A DNA stretch of 64,000 nucleotides from Streptomyces fulvoviolaceus (GTDB taxonomy: Bacteria; Actinomycetota; Actinomycetes; Streptomycetales; Streptomycetaceae), in the NCBI RefSeq assembly GCF_000718165.1, contig NZ_JOEY01000062.1:1-64000 (forward strand), read 5' to 3'. The position numbers and the translations under genes are program-made. Shown one piece after another: positions 25,894 to 34,387 of the stretch. Every line of letters starts with the position of its first letter. Position 1 is the first letter of the stretch. Below the pieces are notes generated by a model. The model ran no database searches. It was not told where the DNA came from and worked only from the letters and a program-made list of their open reading frames with translations.

Positions 25894-26709
25894 ATGATGA
25901 CGACGAATCGGCCGGTGGCCCTGGTGACGGGGGCGTCATCCGGCATCGGGAAGGAAACCGCGCTCGCGCTGGTCGCGGCGGGTTTCGAGGTGGCCGGCAC
26001 AGGCCGGGACACCTCACGCGTCACCCCGCTCCAAGGTGTGACGTTCTTCGACCTCGACGTGGTCAGTGACAAGTCGGTCACCACCGTGGTCCAGCAGGTG
26101 ATCGACCGGTTCGGGCGGATCGACGTCCTGGTCAACAACGCCGGCATCGGCTCGATAGGCGCGGCCGAGGAAACCTCCGTCGCGCAGGCCCAGGGCGTCT
26201 TCGACATCAACGTCTTCGGGGTCTTGCGCATGGTGAAGGAGGTTCTGCCGCACATGCGTGCCCAGGGACGCGGGCGCATCATCAACCTCTCATCAGTGCA
26301 GGGGTTCATCCCCGCTCCGTACATGGCCGTCTACGGCGCGTCCAAGCACGCGATCGAGGGCTACTCCCAGTCCCTGGACCATGAGGTGCGGCAGTACGGC
26401 GTCCGGTCGCTCCTCGTCGAACCCGCCTACACCAGGACCGGATTCGAGGCCAACAGCGCGAAGCCCGACACGCCCCTGCAGGTCTACGCGGACCAGCGGC
26501 ACATCTTCGACCGCCTGATGACGGAGGCGATCAAGGGCGGCGACGACCCCGCCGTGGTCGCCAAGGCGATCGTCGCGGCAGCGACCGACGCGAAGCCGAA
26601 ACTGCGCTATGCCGCCGGCCCCATGGCCGGACGCGCGCGCCTGCTCCGCTTTGTTCCCGCCTGGGTCCTGGACAAGCAGATCCGCACGATGAACAAGCTG
26701 GCCGGCTGA
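25894..26709 (+). CDS. Short-chain dehydrogenase/reductase (SDR), operator-controlled copy 1
   Basis: A classical SDR of 271 aa from the ATG at 25894 (GGGAG 4-8 nt upstream). It has TGASSGIG for cofactor binding, NNAG, catalytic Ser in INLSSVQG, YxxxK in YGASKHA and a PAYTRTGF substrate loop. It is about four-fifths identical in protein to the SDR at 47898-48713, and the promoter region is also shared, so the two arose by duplication. The C-terminus (LRYAAGPMAGRARLLRFVPAWVLDKQI) is typical of SDRs with hydrophobic substrates. The NTF2-like gene follows after 50 nt. Confidence 0.92.
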   Translation: MMTTNRPVALVTGASSGIGKETALALVAAGFEVAGTGRDTSRVTPLQGVTFFDLDVVSDKSVTTVVQQVIDRFGRIDVLVNNAGIGSIGAAEETSVAQAQGVFDINVFGVLRMVKEVLPHMRAQGRGRIINLSSVQGFIPAPYMAVYGASKHAIEGYSQSLDHEVRQYGVRSLLVEPAYTRTGFEANSAKPDTPLQVYADQRHIFDRLMTEAIKGGDDPAVVAKAIVAAATDAKPKLRYAAGPMAGRARLLRFVPAWVLDKQIRTMNKLAG

Positions 26710-26759
26710 CCCCCGCCACCCCACGCACTCCATCGCGCCGTTGATACCGGGAGAGACCC

Positions 26760-27278
26760 ATGTCCGAGACCCCGCGCTCCGCCGCCGCTACCGTCGCGAG
26801 CTGGCGCGCCGCCTCAGAACGCGGTGACGTCGACGCCGCAATCGCGTGCCTGAGCCAGGACGTCGTGCTCAGCTCGCCGCTCACCGAACAGTTTCGCTTC
26901 GAGGGACCTGCCCAGCTGCGCGATTTCCTGACCTCGGCGTTCACTGCGGTCGAGGACATCCGCTTCCACACCCAGACCGGCGAGGGCGACGCGTACTCGC
27001 TGTTCTACCGGGCGCGGGTGGGATCCCAGCCGTTCGAGGAAGCGCAGCTGCTGCGGTTCGACGGCGAGGCACGCATCAAGGAGATCACGCTCTTCGGGCG
27101 TCCGATGCCGGCCCTCACCGCCCTGATGATCAGCGCGGGGTCGGAGCTCGCCCGAAGGCAGGGCCGCCGTGGTGTCGCGGCGCTCATGCGCGCCAGCGCC
27201 GCGCCCGTGCACGCGATGGTCACCTTCGGGGACCGCCGCTTGGTCCCGCTGACCCGGCCGGCAGCCCGGCGGATCTGA
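26760..27278 (+). CDS. NTF2-like / SnoaL-type domain protein
   Basis: A 172-aa product starting MSETPRSAAATVASWRAASERGD. The first 110 residues fit the NTF2-like fold (helix, then DVDAAIACLSQDVVLSSPL, FEGPAQLRDFLTSAF, and strands SLFYRARVG and EAQLLRFDGEARIKEITLFGRP). The tail is basic. Such proteins act as small isomerases, cyclases or ligand-binding partners. Because it follows an SDR directly, it probably shares that operon and may act on the same metabolite. Specific function unknown. Confidence 0.75.
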   Translation: MSETPRSAAATVASWRAASERGDVDAAIACLSQDVVLSSPLTEQFRFEGPAQLRDFLTSAFTAVEDIRFHTQTGEGDAYSLFYRARVGSQPFEEAQLLRFDGEARIKEITLFGRPMPALTALMISAGSELARRQGRRGVAALMRASAAPVHAMVTFGDRRLVPLTRPAARRI

Positions 27279-27299
27279 GTGCACCAGGTCCACCTGCCG

Positions 27300-27420
27300 T
27301 TTGGCCCCGTTTCCCTTCCAGGAGTCGGCGGTAGCCGCAGGCGATGCCCTCGGCCGACAGTTCCGGGACCCAGGAACGCAGGAAGTACTTGCCGTCCAGG
27401 TGGGCTTCGGCTCGCCATGA
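27300..27420 (-). pseudogene. Probable IS4/IS1634-type transposase remnant
   Basis: A minus-strand frame reads EAHLDGKYFLRSWVPELSAEGIACGYRRLLEGKRG. This resembles the DGKYLLRT...LSAEDIALGYKQLLEVERGWRDMK segment near the C-terminus of IS4/IS1634-family transposases. Only this short piece is recognisable. Confidence 0.4.
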
Positions 27421-27568
27421 CGACACGGGCGAAGCCGACTCCCCAAGACTGGCTGCTGAAGGCGGTGTCCTCCACCGGTCACGGCAGCGTCCAGCCGATT
27501 CCCCACGCGCCGAAGTGACCGCAACTCGCCGCGCCCTCCGGCGACTTGACTCAGCAGGAGACGCTCGC

Positions 27569-28715
27569 ATGAGACGACGTACGTTCCTTACGGCGACCAC
27601 CGCGTCACTGGCCGCCACCCAACTCGCCGGGCCGACCTCCGCCTCCGCATCTGGTTCAACAGCCAGAAACTACGAGGTTGTTGCACGCTTCTGGGACGCG
27701 ATGCCGACGGGCGTCACCGTCTCGCGCCGCGGCCGGGTCTTCGTCAACTTTCCCCGCTGGGGCGACGACGTCCCGTTCACCGTCGCCGAGCTGCGGGAAG
27801 CCGGTGGCCTATCCCGACGCCGAGGTGAACCGCGAGGACGCCTCCGACCTGGCCGGGCACTTCCAGTCGGTACAGAGCGTCGTCGTCGACCCGGCCGACC
27901 GGCTGTGGATCCTCGACACCGGAAGCCCGCTGTTCGCCGGGTCCTCCTACGGCGGCCCCAAGCTCGTGGCGGTCGACCTGCGCAGCGACCGCATCGTACG
28001 GAAGATCCTCTTCCCGCCCGAGGTGGTGCCGGCGAACAGCTACCCCAACGACGTGCGCTTTGACCTGCGGCGCGGCGCCGAGGGCACGGCGTTCATCACC
28101 GACTCGGGCGGCTCGAACGGCGTGATCGTGGTCGACCTCGCCACCGGCCGCTCCTGGCGGCGACTGACCGGGCATCCCTCGGCGCTCCCGGACGAGCGGT
28201 TCCTCCCGGTCATCGAGGGCGAGCCCTTCATGGTCCGCCCCGCGGGCGGCGAACCCACGTACTACGAGACCGGCTCCGACGGCATCGCTCTCAGCGCCGA
28301 CGGCACGCGCCTCTACTACTGCCCGCTGTCCAGCCGCCGACTGCACAGCGTGTCCACCGATGCCCTCGCCGACCCGGACGCCACGGACTCCGAAGTGGCG
28401 GCGACGGTCGAGGACCTCGGGTTCAAGCCGATGGCCGACGGCCTGGAGAGCGACGACAAGGGGCGGCTCTACGGCGGCGACCTGGAACACAACTCCCTCT
28501 GGCGCAGGAGCCCGAACGGCACCTACCGGACCCTCGCCCAGGGGAACGACCTGCTCTGGGTCGACACCCTGTCCGTCGCCTCGGACCGGCATCTCTACGC
28601 CATCGCCAACCAGCTCAACCGGCTGTCGCCCTTCCACGAAGGCAAGGACCTGCGCCGCAAGCCCTACCTCCTGACCCGCCTGCCGATCGACGCCGGGCCG
28701 GTCAGGCTCGTCTGA
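27569..28715 (+). pseudogene. Tat-exported major-royal-jelly/yellow-like protein, frameshifted
   Basis: The ATG at 27569 (AGGAG 9 nt upstream) starts a twin-arginine signal, MRRRTFLTATTASLAATQLA, then ARFWDAMPTGVTVSRRGRVFVNFPRWGDDVPFTVAELR. At about 27797 the frame breaks and the homologous sequence continues in another frame with KPVAYPDAEVNRED to the stop at 28715. Later segments (VVVDPADRLWILDTGSP, YPNDVRFD, FITDSGGSNGVIVVDL, DGIALSADGTRLYYCPLSSR, DLLWVDTLSV) are those of the MRJP/yellow beta-propeller family (L-dopachrome-tautomerase related). A few nucleotides, two modulo three, are missing at the break. Probably inactive, or a sequencing error. Confidence 0.75.
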
Positions 28716-28739
28716 CCTCTCCGGCTCGCGTCATCTGGC

Positions 28740-28960
28740 TGCGGTACACCGGACGGCCGACGGACCTGCTTCCAAGCCACGGTGCAGCGAGACAAGGGGA
28801 AGAAACCGCTGGTCGCCTGCTTCGGCGGGATCCCGCTCAAGCGACAACGCATCGCCGTCATTACCGACCGCCAGCCGGATATGGCTACTACCCGGCGCAA
28901 CGAGCTGATTCATCGGCTCCTTGCCGAGCGGTGCGAGATGCGCGAGGGGCGGGCTGGGCT
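28740..28960 (+). pseudogene. Group II intron reverse transcriptase/maturase, C-terminal remnant
   Basis: The frame reads GKKPLVACFGGIPLKRQRIAVITDR, then TTRRNELIHRLLAERCEMREGRAGLQVHHVRKL. This is the region following the maturase domain and the start of the HNH domain (CELC...VEVHHIRKL) of actinobacterial group II intron proteins. The second zinc-type cysteine is lost (CEMRE) and the protein is cut after VHHVRKL. No intron RNA domain V or VI was identified. Confidence 0.55.
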
Positions 28961-29023
28961 CCAAGTCCACCACGTCCGCAAACTGACTTCGGGGCCCGCC
29001 GAACGGCGCCCCTCCGCCCGGAC

Positions 29024-29071
29024 TTGCGCGCGAAAACCGATCGGTTTACGATGAGGGAACCGATCGGTTTT
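29024..29071 (+). promoter_or_regulatory. Promoter with two CCGATCGG-palindrome operators
   Basis: TTGCGC (29024-29029), a 17-nt spacer containing AAACCGATCGGTTT (29034-29047), then TACGAT (29047-29052), with a second copy of the palindrome centred 23 bp further (core CCGATCGG at 29060-29067). It reads towards a short SDR-like remnant and the gene at 29309. Confidence 0.7.
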
Positions 29072-29189
29072 CCCCGCGTGGGGCCAAAAAGGCGTACCCA
29101 ACGGCACGGGAAGCGTACTTCAGATTCCCGCGACCTCAGCCTTCGCCCGAGCACTGGAAATGCGTTCTTCACGGCCAGTCTCCGAGATG

Positions 29190-29288
29190 ACGCAAATCGC
29201 GACCGACGTCGACATCATCATCAACAATGCCGGCGCCCTACTGCCGGTGCCCCGCGCCCGCCCAGAGCGGCAAACACCAGTTCCCTGA
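29190..29288 (+). pseudogene. Short SDR-like remnant
   Basis: The frame reads QIATDVDIIINNAGALLPVP and then diverges to a stop near 29288. The DVDIIINNAG motif is the NNAG region of an SDR. It lies directly downstream of the CCGATCGG promoter, as intact SDRs do at 25.9 and 47.9 kb. It is too short to do more than suggest a deleted third copy. Confidence 0.35.
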
Positions 29289-29308
29289 GACCGGAGAGGG
29301 TATTAGCA

Positions 29309-29680
29309 ATGAGCACGAATTCACAGAAGAAGAAGTTTTACGCCCTGAATATGTTTGACGTGGTCGACCTGGAGAAGTACCTCACGTATTTCAGTCGTTT
29401 GCCCGAAGAGGCTCCGCAATATGGCGGTCGAATGGTGGCGTTTGGCCGTTTCCGGGACAACGTAGCCGGTGACCTCGCGTCGCGGCAGGTTCTGTTTCTC
29501 GTTGAATGGGAGTCCGAAGAGGCGTTCAACAGCTTCCGGGACGATCCGGACTTGGCCGACTTGCATCCGCTGCGGGAGACCGGGACGGCATCCTATGTCT
29601 GGCAGACGTTCGATGGTCTCGATATGAGTGACCCCGCCGACGTTTCGCTCGACGATGTACTGGCGGTGCTCAAGCCTTAA
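29309..29680 (+). CDS. Small soluble protein, DUF1330/ferredoxin-like fold, lower GC
   Basis: A 123-aa product from the ATG at 29309 with GAGAGGG 8 nt upstream. It begins MSTNSQKKKFYALNMFDVVD and continues LEKYLTYFSRLPEEAPQYGGRMVAFGRF, VLFLVEWESEEAFNSFRDDPDL and LHPLRETGTASYVWQTFDGLD. Length, the GGRMVAFG stretch and the SEEAFNSFRDDPDL helix fit the DUF1330-type alpha-beta barrel seen in small dimeric proteins that accompany oxidoreductases. Third positions are less G/C-rich than in the neighbours (AAGAAGAAGTTTTAC), suggesting recent acquisition. The upstream CCGATCGG promoter likely drives it. Confidence 0.75.
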   Translation: MSTNSQKKKFYALNMFDVVDLEKYLTYFSRLPEEAPQYGGRMVAFGRFRDNVAGDLASRQVLFLVEWESEEAFNSFRDDPDLADLHPLRETGTASYVWQTFDGLDMSDPADVSLDDVLAVLKP

Positions 29681-29699
29681 AACTCGCATCGCTACGGAG

Positions 29700-30200
29700 C
29701 CGGATGAGCCAGCTGACGAGTCGTTGGCCGGCGAAGGGCGCCTCCGGCAACCGCGGACGCCGTTGGAGGCTCGGCGGTCCAGTTGGTACTCCAGCAGCGT
29801 TTCTGCTATCCGGCCTGGTCAGGAGGCATCTCCCGGGGTGCAGTCGGCTGATGGCGCGTCAGGGGAGGTCTTGGCTGACCACCCCTCCAAGACGTGGATC
29901 CAGAAGGCTCGCCAGGCGAGGACGATGGCTGTCCTACTCGGTCGGCATGGTGATCACCGAAACGATCCACGAACACCTGCTGAAGGTCCCCGCCTCAGCC
30001 TGGACCCCGGTCGTCGAGACCGACGGTGAGGCCCGTGACGAGGCCTGGGTCGCCGAGATCACCGGCAAGCTCCTGGACGGCCGACTCAAGGGCATACGGA
30101 TGACGTGCTTCGCGACCAACACCCCTGACCGGCCGATCGCCGAGTTGGAGCTCCGTCACCGGCTGTGGGCCCGGGCCGAGCACCGGATTGACGGGCGCTC
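29700..30200 (+). pseudogene. IS1380-type transposase remnant and unassigned spacer
   Basis: From about 29950 the plus strand reads VIITETIHEHLLKVPASAWTP-like sequence, then DGEARDEAWVAEITGKLLDG, RLTCFATNT-like MTCFATNTPDRPIAELELRH and RLWARAEHRI. These are the conserved segments of IS1380-family transposases with an internal deletion between GKLLDG and MTCFATN. Bases 29700-29940 show no recognisable gene. Confidence 0.5.
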
Positions 30201-30207
30201 GGCCAGC

Positions 30208-31338
30208 TCACACCTCCAGCACCAGCCGCTCTCCTTCCGGTGCACGCGAGACGCAGGGCAGCATGGCGCCGGCCGCACGTTCGGTGGCCGTGAGCCGGCG
30301 GTCACGGTGATCGACACGGCCATGGGCCACCCGTACCCGGCAGGTGCCGCAGAACCCCTGGCGGCAGGAGAACGGTAGGTCCGGCAGGGCCTCGTGAAGA
30401 ACGTCCAGGGCGGAGCGGTCGTACGGCACCGGCAGAACCCGTCCGGTGCCGCCCAGTTGAAGCTCGAAGGGACGGCCGTCCGTGATCGGGGCCGGGGCGA
30501 AACGCTCGAAATGCAGAGCGGACGCGCAGCTGTCACCGAACGCGCGCCGAACGCCGTCGATCATGGGCGCGAGCCCGCAGCAGTACACCGCACCCGCCGC
30601 CGGGATCGAGCTCAGCAGATCGGCTGCTGCGGGCACGCCGAACTCGTCGTCCGGACGGATGGAGACCCGGCCGGGGACTGCGGCCGCGAGTTCGGCCAGC
30701 TCTGCCGCAAAGGGCATCGAACCGCGGCTGCGGCCGATGTGCACGAGCCTCCAGTCCAGCCCGCGCCGGGCGGCCTCCCGGGCCATCGGCAGGATAGGGG
30801 TGATTCCGATGCCGCCCGCGATGAGCAGGACGGATGCCTCGGCGGCAAAGGGGAAGCCGTTCCGGGGCCGCCCGGTGATGGCGACCCGCACACCGTCTCC
30901 GAGGGCGTCGTGTACCTCGGCCGAACCGCCCCCACCGTCGGCGATGCGGCGCACCGCGATGCGGTACCCGTGCCGGTCGGCAGGGTCGCCGCACAGCGAG
31001 TACTGCCGTTTGCGGCCGGAGGGCAGGTGCAGTTCGATGTGGGCGCCGGGCTGCCAGAGCGGGAGTACTCCCCCGTCGGGTGCTGCCAGCCGCAGGGAGA
31101 CGACATCCTCGGCCTCCTGGTGCTTGGCGGCGACCACCAGTTCCCGGATCACGGGCATCTCGGTGGCCCGCGGGCGCCTGGGAGGAGTGCTGCGCCGCGC
31201 GAGGCGCGTGACCGCGTGGTCGCTGAAAGCCGCCAGCTTCTGCATGAAGGAGTCGCCGCGCGGCCTGCCGTACAGGTCCGGCGGCCGGGTGGCGGGTGTG
31301 TCGATGTCCATGGGATGCCTCGCTGGTTGCCGGGTCAT
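30208..31338 (-). CDS. Ferredoxin-NAD(P)+ reductase-type oxidoreductase with C-terminal 2Fe-2S domain
   Basis: A 376-aa product if translation starts in the ATGA overlap at 31338; an internal ATG at 31311 (MDIDTP) with GCGAGG upstream is an alternative. It is a phthalate-dioxygenase-reductase-like electron transfer protein with a flavin-binding RQYSLC, the NAD(P)-site GGIGITPILPMAREA, CGLAPMIDGVR, and a plant-type ferredoxin domain at the C-terminus with CRQGFCGTCRVRV and a distal Cys in MLPCVSRA. It ends a minus-strand operon and probably feeds electrons to the di-iron-type protein encoded just upstream. Confidence 0.9.
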   Translation of the reverse strand: MTRQPARHPMDIDTPATRPPDLYGRPRGDSFMQKLAAFSDHAVTRLARRSTPPRRPRATEMPVIRELVVAAKHQEAEDVVSLRLAAPDGGVLPLWQPGAHIELHLPSGRKRQYSLCGDPADRHGYRIAVRRIADGGGGSAEVHDALGDGVRVAITGRPRNGFPFAAEASVLLIAGGIGITPILPMAREAARRGLDWRLVHIGRSRGSMPFAAELAELAAAVPGRVSIRPDDEFGVPAAADLLSSIPAAGAVYCCGLAPMIDGVRRAFGDSCASALHFERFAPAPITDGRPFELQLGGTGRVLPVPYDRSALDVLHEALPDLPFSCRQGFCGTCRVRVAHGRVDHRDRRLTATERAAGAMLPCVSRAPEGERLVLEV

Positions 31339-32246
31339 CGGGCAGCCGCTCGGGCGGCGGGGGACGTTGCCAGGTAGGCGACCGCCTGCTGGGTCGAGCC
31401 CTCCTGGGTCGGGTGGTAGCCGGGGCGGAAGTAGCGCAGCACCGAGCGGGTGAACGAGACCGGCGGGGGCAACAGGTCCTTGCGGGCCGCGGCCAGGTAG
31501 TCGCGGAAGCGGACCTCGACCCGGTCGTCGAGTTCGGGGTCGGCGCTCATCAGGAAGCGGACTCCGCGGATCCACAGCCGGGTCAGCACCGGAGCGGTGA
31601 CGAGCATGCCGACCACTCGGCGCCGGTAGCGGGGATCGAGGTGCACCAGCAGGTCGAACGCGACCGAACGGTGTTCGACCTCCTCCGCGCCGTGCCAGCG
31701 GAACAGATCGAGCATCGCGGGGTCCGCGCCGGTGTGGTCCAGGTGCCGGTTGCCGAGAATCCAGTGACCCATGTACGCGGTGAAGTGCTCGAAGGCCGCT
31801 ATGAGGGCGAGCCGTTGGAGGAGGTGCGCGTGTGTGGCGGCCCGCGTCAGCTCCGGCCGGTCTCCGAGCACCCTTCGGAAGATCCATTCGGACTGCAGGG
31901 TGTACGGAGCCGGATCCAGCCCCTTGGCGAGCAGGTGCTCCAGGACCTCCTGGTGCGCCTCGGCGTGCATCGCTTCCTGGCCGATGAAGCCGCGTACGTC
32001 CTCGCGCAGCCGGTCGTCGGTGATCAGTGGCAGTGCCTGCTCGAAGGTGCGCACGAACCAGCGTTCGAGCTCGGGGAGCATGAGGTGGAGCACATCGAAG
32101 GTGTGGGTCGCGAAGGGCTCACCCGGCAGCCAGTGCAGCGGGGTGGTGCTCCAGTCGAAGGTGACGTCCCGGGGTTGCAGCACCAGGTCGTGGTGGTCGA
32201 GGGGCTCGGACGGACGCTCCGGGTGGGCATGTGCGGCTCGGAACAT
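31335..32246 (-). CDS. Metal-dependent hydrolase family protein (ferritin-like di-iron)
   Basis: A 303-aa product starting MFRAAHAHPERPSEPLDHHD. The helical core carries FIGQEAMHAEAHQEVLEHLL and WHGAEEVEHRSVAFDLLVHL. These are two ExxxHxxxH/EExxH-type metal-binding helices of the PF10118 family, which is annotated as metal-dependent hydrolase but looks like a di-iron oxygenase. The ATGA overlap with the reductase gene supports a two-component mono-oxygenase. The upstream gene stops 75 nt away in the same direction. Confidence 0.85.
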   Translation of the reverse strand: MFRAAHAHPERPSEPLDHHDLVLQPRDVTFDWSTTPLHWLPGEPFATHTFDVLHLMLPELERWFVRTFEQALPLITDDRLREDVRGFIGQEAMHAEAHQEVLEHLLAKGLDPAPYTLQSEWIFRRVLGDRPELTRAATHAHLLQRLALIAAFEHFTAYMGHWILGNRHLDHTGADPAMLDLFRWHGAEEVEHRSVAFDLLVHLDPRYRRRVVGMLVTAPVLTRLWIRGVRFLMSADPELDDRVEVRFRDYLAAARKDLLPPPVSFTRSVLRYFRPGYHPTQEGSTQQAVAYLATSPAARAAAR

Positions 32247-32320
32247 GACAGGTTCCTCCTCCGTCAGCGATCGGTGTGTGCGAAGAGACGGTCAGGCAGT
32301 CGTCCAGTACTGCCGGTGCG

Positions 32321-33250
32321 TCAGATCGGGTGCGCGGTGTGGTCCGGAGCGTGAGTGCGGCGGGAGCCGTCTTCGACGCGGTCGGCGAATTCCGCGATCC
32401 GGGACGCGACCTCCTCGGGGTGGCTGAGCTGCACCCAGTGCCCGGCGTCGATCGGGCGCCGTTGTATCTGGCGCGTCCAGTGCTCCACTCCGTACGACAG
32501 CACCGGGGTGACGCAGAAGTCGCGGGTGGGGATGATGAGTTGAACCGGGACGGTGGTCGGCCGCTCCCGGGGACGCAGCAGGCGGGGCAGCATGTTGGCG
32601 CGGTACAGCGCGGTGCCGGACACGGCGTCGCGGGTCAGCGTCGGCGCGGGGTAGGCGGTGTGCCCGGGCACGCCTTGGGAGCCGGTGAGGAAGGCGCGCC
32701 AGCGGTGTCCCAGTGCTCTCCAGGTCAGGGCGGGCAGGAGCGGAAGATGGAAGTAGGCGATGTACCAGGACCGTGCGGCCTGCCCCAGCATCTTCGGCAG
32801 ATCCGGATGCCGCGGCCGAAGGCGGGCCCGGATCAGGTGGCCGACGTGGTCCAGGCAGGGTCCGGAGATGCAGGTGAACGAGGCGATCCGCCCGGCCAGG
32901 CGGGTGCCGGTGACCGACTCCCAGGAGTGGATCGATCCCCAGTCGTGTCCGACCAGGTGCACCGGGCGGTCGGGGCTCACGGCGTCGAGAACCGCCTCCA
33001 GGTCGGCTTCCAGGCGGGACATCCGGTAGGCGCGCAGACCCCTGAGCCGGTGGGAGGCACCGGCTCCCCGCACGTCGAAGGCGGTGACGTGGAAGCGGTC
33101 GGCCAGGCGCTCGGCGACCGGGCGCCACACGGCGCTGGTGTCCGGATAGCCGTGGACCAGCACCACCGGAGGAGCCGTGGACGCTCCCCACTGGTAGGCG
33201 GCCAACTCCACGCCGTCCGCGGCGATCCGGCGGGCGGCCGGGCCGGTCAT
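32321..33250 (-). CDS. Alpha/beta hydrolase, epoxide hydrolase/dehalogenase type
   Basis: A 309-aa product. The oxyanion motif HGYPDTSAVW is followed by the nucleophile elbow GHDWGSIHSW with Asp instead of Ser, as in epoxide hydrolases and haloalkane dehalogenases, and a C-terminal GHWVQL holds the catalytic His. The start overlaps the stop of the MBL gene by ATGA. It belongs to the same operon as the SDR, MBL and di-iron genes and may open an epoxide or cleave an ester or halide in that pathway. Confidence 0.88.
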   Translation of the reverse strand: MTGPAARRIAADGVELAAYQWGASTAPPVVLVHGYPDTSAVWRPVAERLADRFHVTAFDVRGAGASHRLRGLRAYRMSRLEADLEAVLDAVSPDRPVHLVGHDWGSIHSWESVTGTRLAGRIASFTCISGPCLDHVGHLIRARLRPRHPDLPKMLGQAARSWYIAYFHLPLLPALTWRALGHRWRAFLTGSQGVPGHTAYPAPTLTRDAVSGTALYRANMLPRLLRPRERPTTVPVQLIIPTRDFCVTPVLSYGVEHWTRQIQRRPIDAGHWVQLSHPEEVASRIAEFADRVEDGSRRTHAPDHTAHPI

Positions 33251-34383
33251 CGGCCACCACCGGTAGTGGTCAACTCGCCGTAGTTCAGACCGCCGTGGAG
33301 GAAGCTGGGCCGCACCGGCCAGTGCCGCTTGAAGGGGGCCAGCTCCGAGGAGGGCAGGATCTGCAGCCAGCGCGGATCGCGCCGGCTGGGGTCGGCGAGG
33401 GTCTTCTCCTTGACCATGGAGTCGTACTGGTCGAGGGAGTCCTCCAGGGTGTTGGCGTTGGGCACCACCTCATGGCCGTAGAACGCGGCGTGGCGGCGCA
33501 CCCCGGGGATGCGGGAGAGCTCGGGCTGCCAGTTGTCGGCCGAGATGCCGTTCTCGGAGGAGACCCACACCCCGTCGGGGGTGTTCAGCACCAGGGAGTG
33601 GTTGCCGTCCGTGTGGCCGGGGGTCCACAGCAGGCTGACGCCGACGCCGAGTTCGACATCGCCGTCGAAGGCGGTGACGCGCTCGGGCGGTACCCCGTCC
33701 ATGCCCCCGTCTACGTACCAGGCCCACTGCATCGGATGCGTCGATTCGAAGGTGCCCAGCTCCCTGCGGTGCACCAGCAGCCGGGCGCGCGGGAACAGCG
33801 CTTCGCGGGGCGCCCGTTCGCCGGGAATGATGCTGGTACTTCCCATGATCATGCGCACGTCCTGGACGTGCAGGTGGTCGAAGCTGACGAAGTCCACGTC
33901 CTCGGGGCGCAGACCGCAGGAGGGCAGGACTGTGTTCGGGTCCTGGTAGAAGCGGGCGAAGACGTGGTCGGTGAGAAAGTCCCCCGCCATTCGCTTGAGT
34001 TGGGCGTAGAACGGCGCTTGAGCCGTTCCGGCGGCGACGGTCGGCTCCCACACCAGTGTTTTCGGCTCACCGTCGAAGCCGTCGAACTGCACGACGAGCA
34101 TCCGGTTGACAATGCTCACGAACGGGTTGACGGCGAGCGCGGCGCCGTGGAAGCCGAACCGGGTCGGATACGGGGCGGCGGCGATGTCGAAACTGCGGAC
34201 GGCGTGGATGCGGCCCTGCTGGACGAACCGCTCACGGTAGGAGGCCGCGGCGCTGCGCACGGCGCGCAGCCGGTCACCGCGGGGCCATACGTCGTGGACG
34301 CCTTCGAATTCGGGGATGGGACGCGGAGCGGCGGCGTCCTGGGCCTTCGTCGCGCTGGGCGCCGGCTTGGGCGTGGTGGTCAC
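33247..34383 (-). CDS. MBL-fold metallo-hydrolase
   Basis: A 378-aa product from the GTG at 34383 with GGTGA 4 nt upstream; the frame stays open further upstream but without family resemblance. The metallo-beta-lactamase motifs are degenerate: FDHLHVQD replaces HxHxDH, with TPGHTDGNHSLVL and SSENGISADNW as the later metal ligands. N-terminal residues 1-30 are low complexity. It ends in the ATGA overlap with the alpha/beta hydrolase. Such proteins occur beside di-iron hydrolases as lactonases or thioesterases; substrate unknown. Confidence 0.82.
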   Translation of the reverse strand: MTTTPKPAPSATKAQDAAAPRPIPEFEGVHDVWPRGDRLRAVRSAAASYRERFVQQGRIHAVRSFDIAAAPYPTRFGFHGAALAVNPFVSIVNRMLVVQFDGFDGEPKTLVWEPTVAAGTAQAPFYAQLKRMAGDFLTDHVFARFYQDPNTVLPSCGLRPEDVDFVSFDHLHVQDVRMIMGSTSIIPGERAPREALFPRARLLVHRRELGTFESTHPMQWAWYVDGGMDGVPPERVTAFDGDVELGVGVSLLWTPGHTDGNHSLVLNTPDGVWVSSENGISADNWQPELSRIPGVRRHAAFYGHEVVPNANTLEDSLDQYDSMVKEKTLADPSRRDPRWLQILPSSELAPFKRHWPVRPSFLHGGLNYGELTTTGGGR

Positions 34384-34387
34384 GGGC

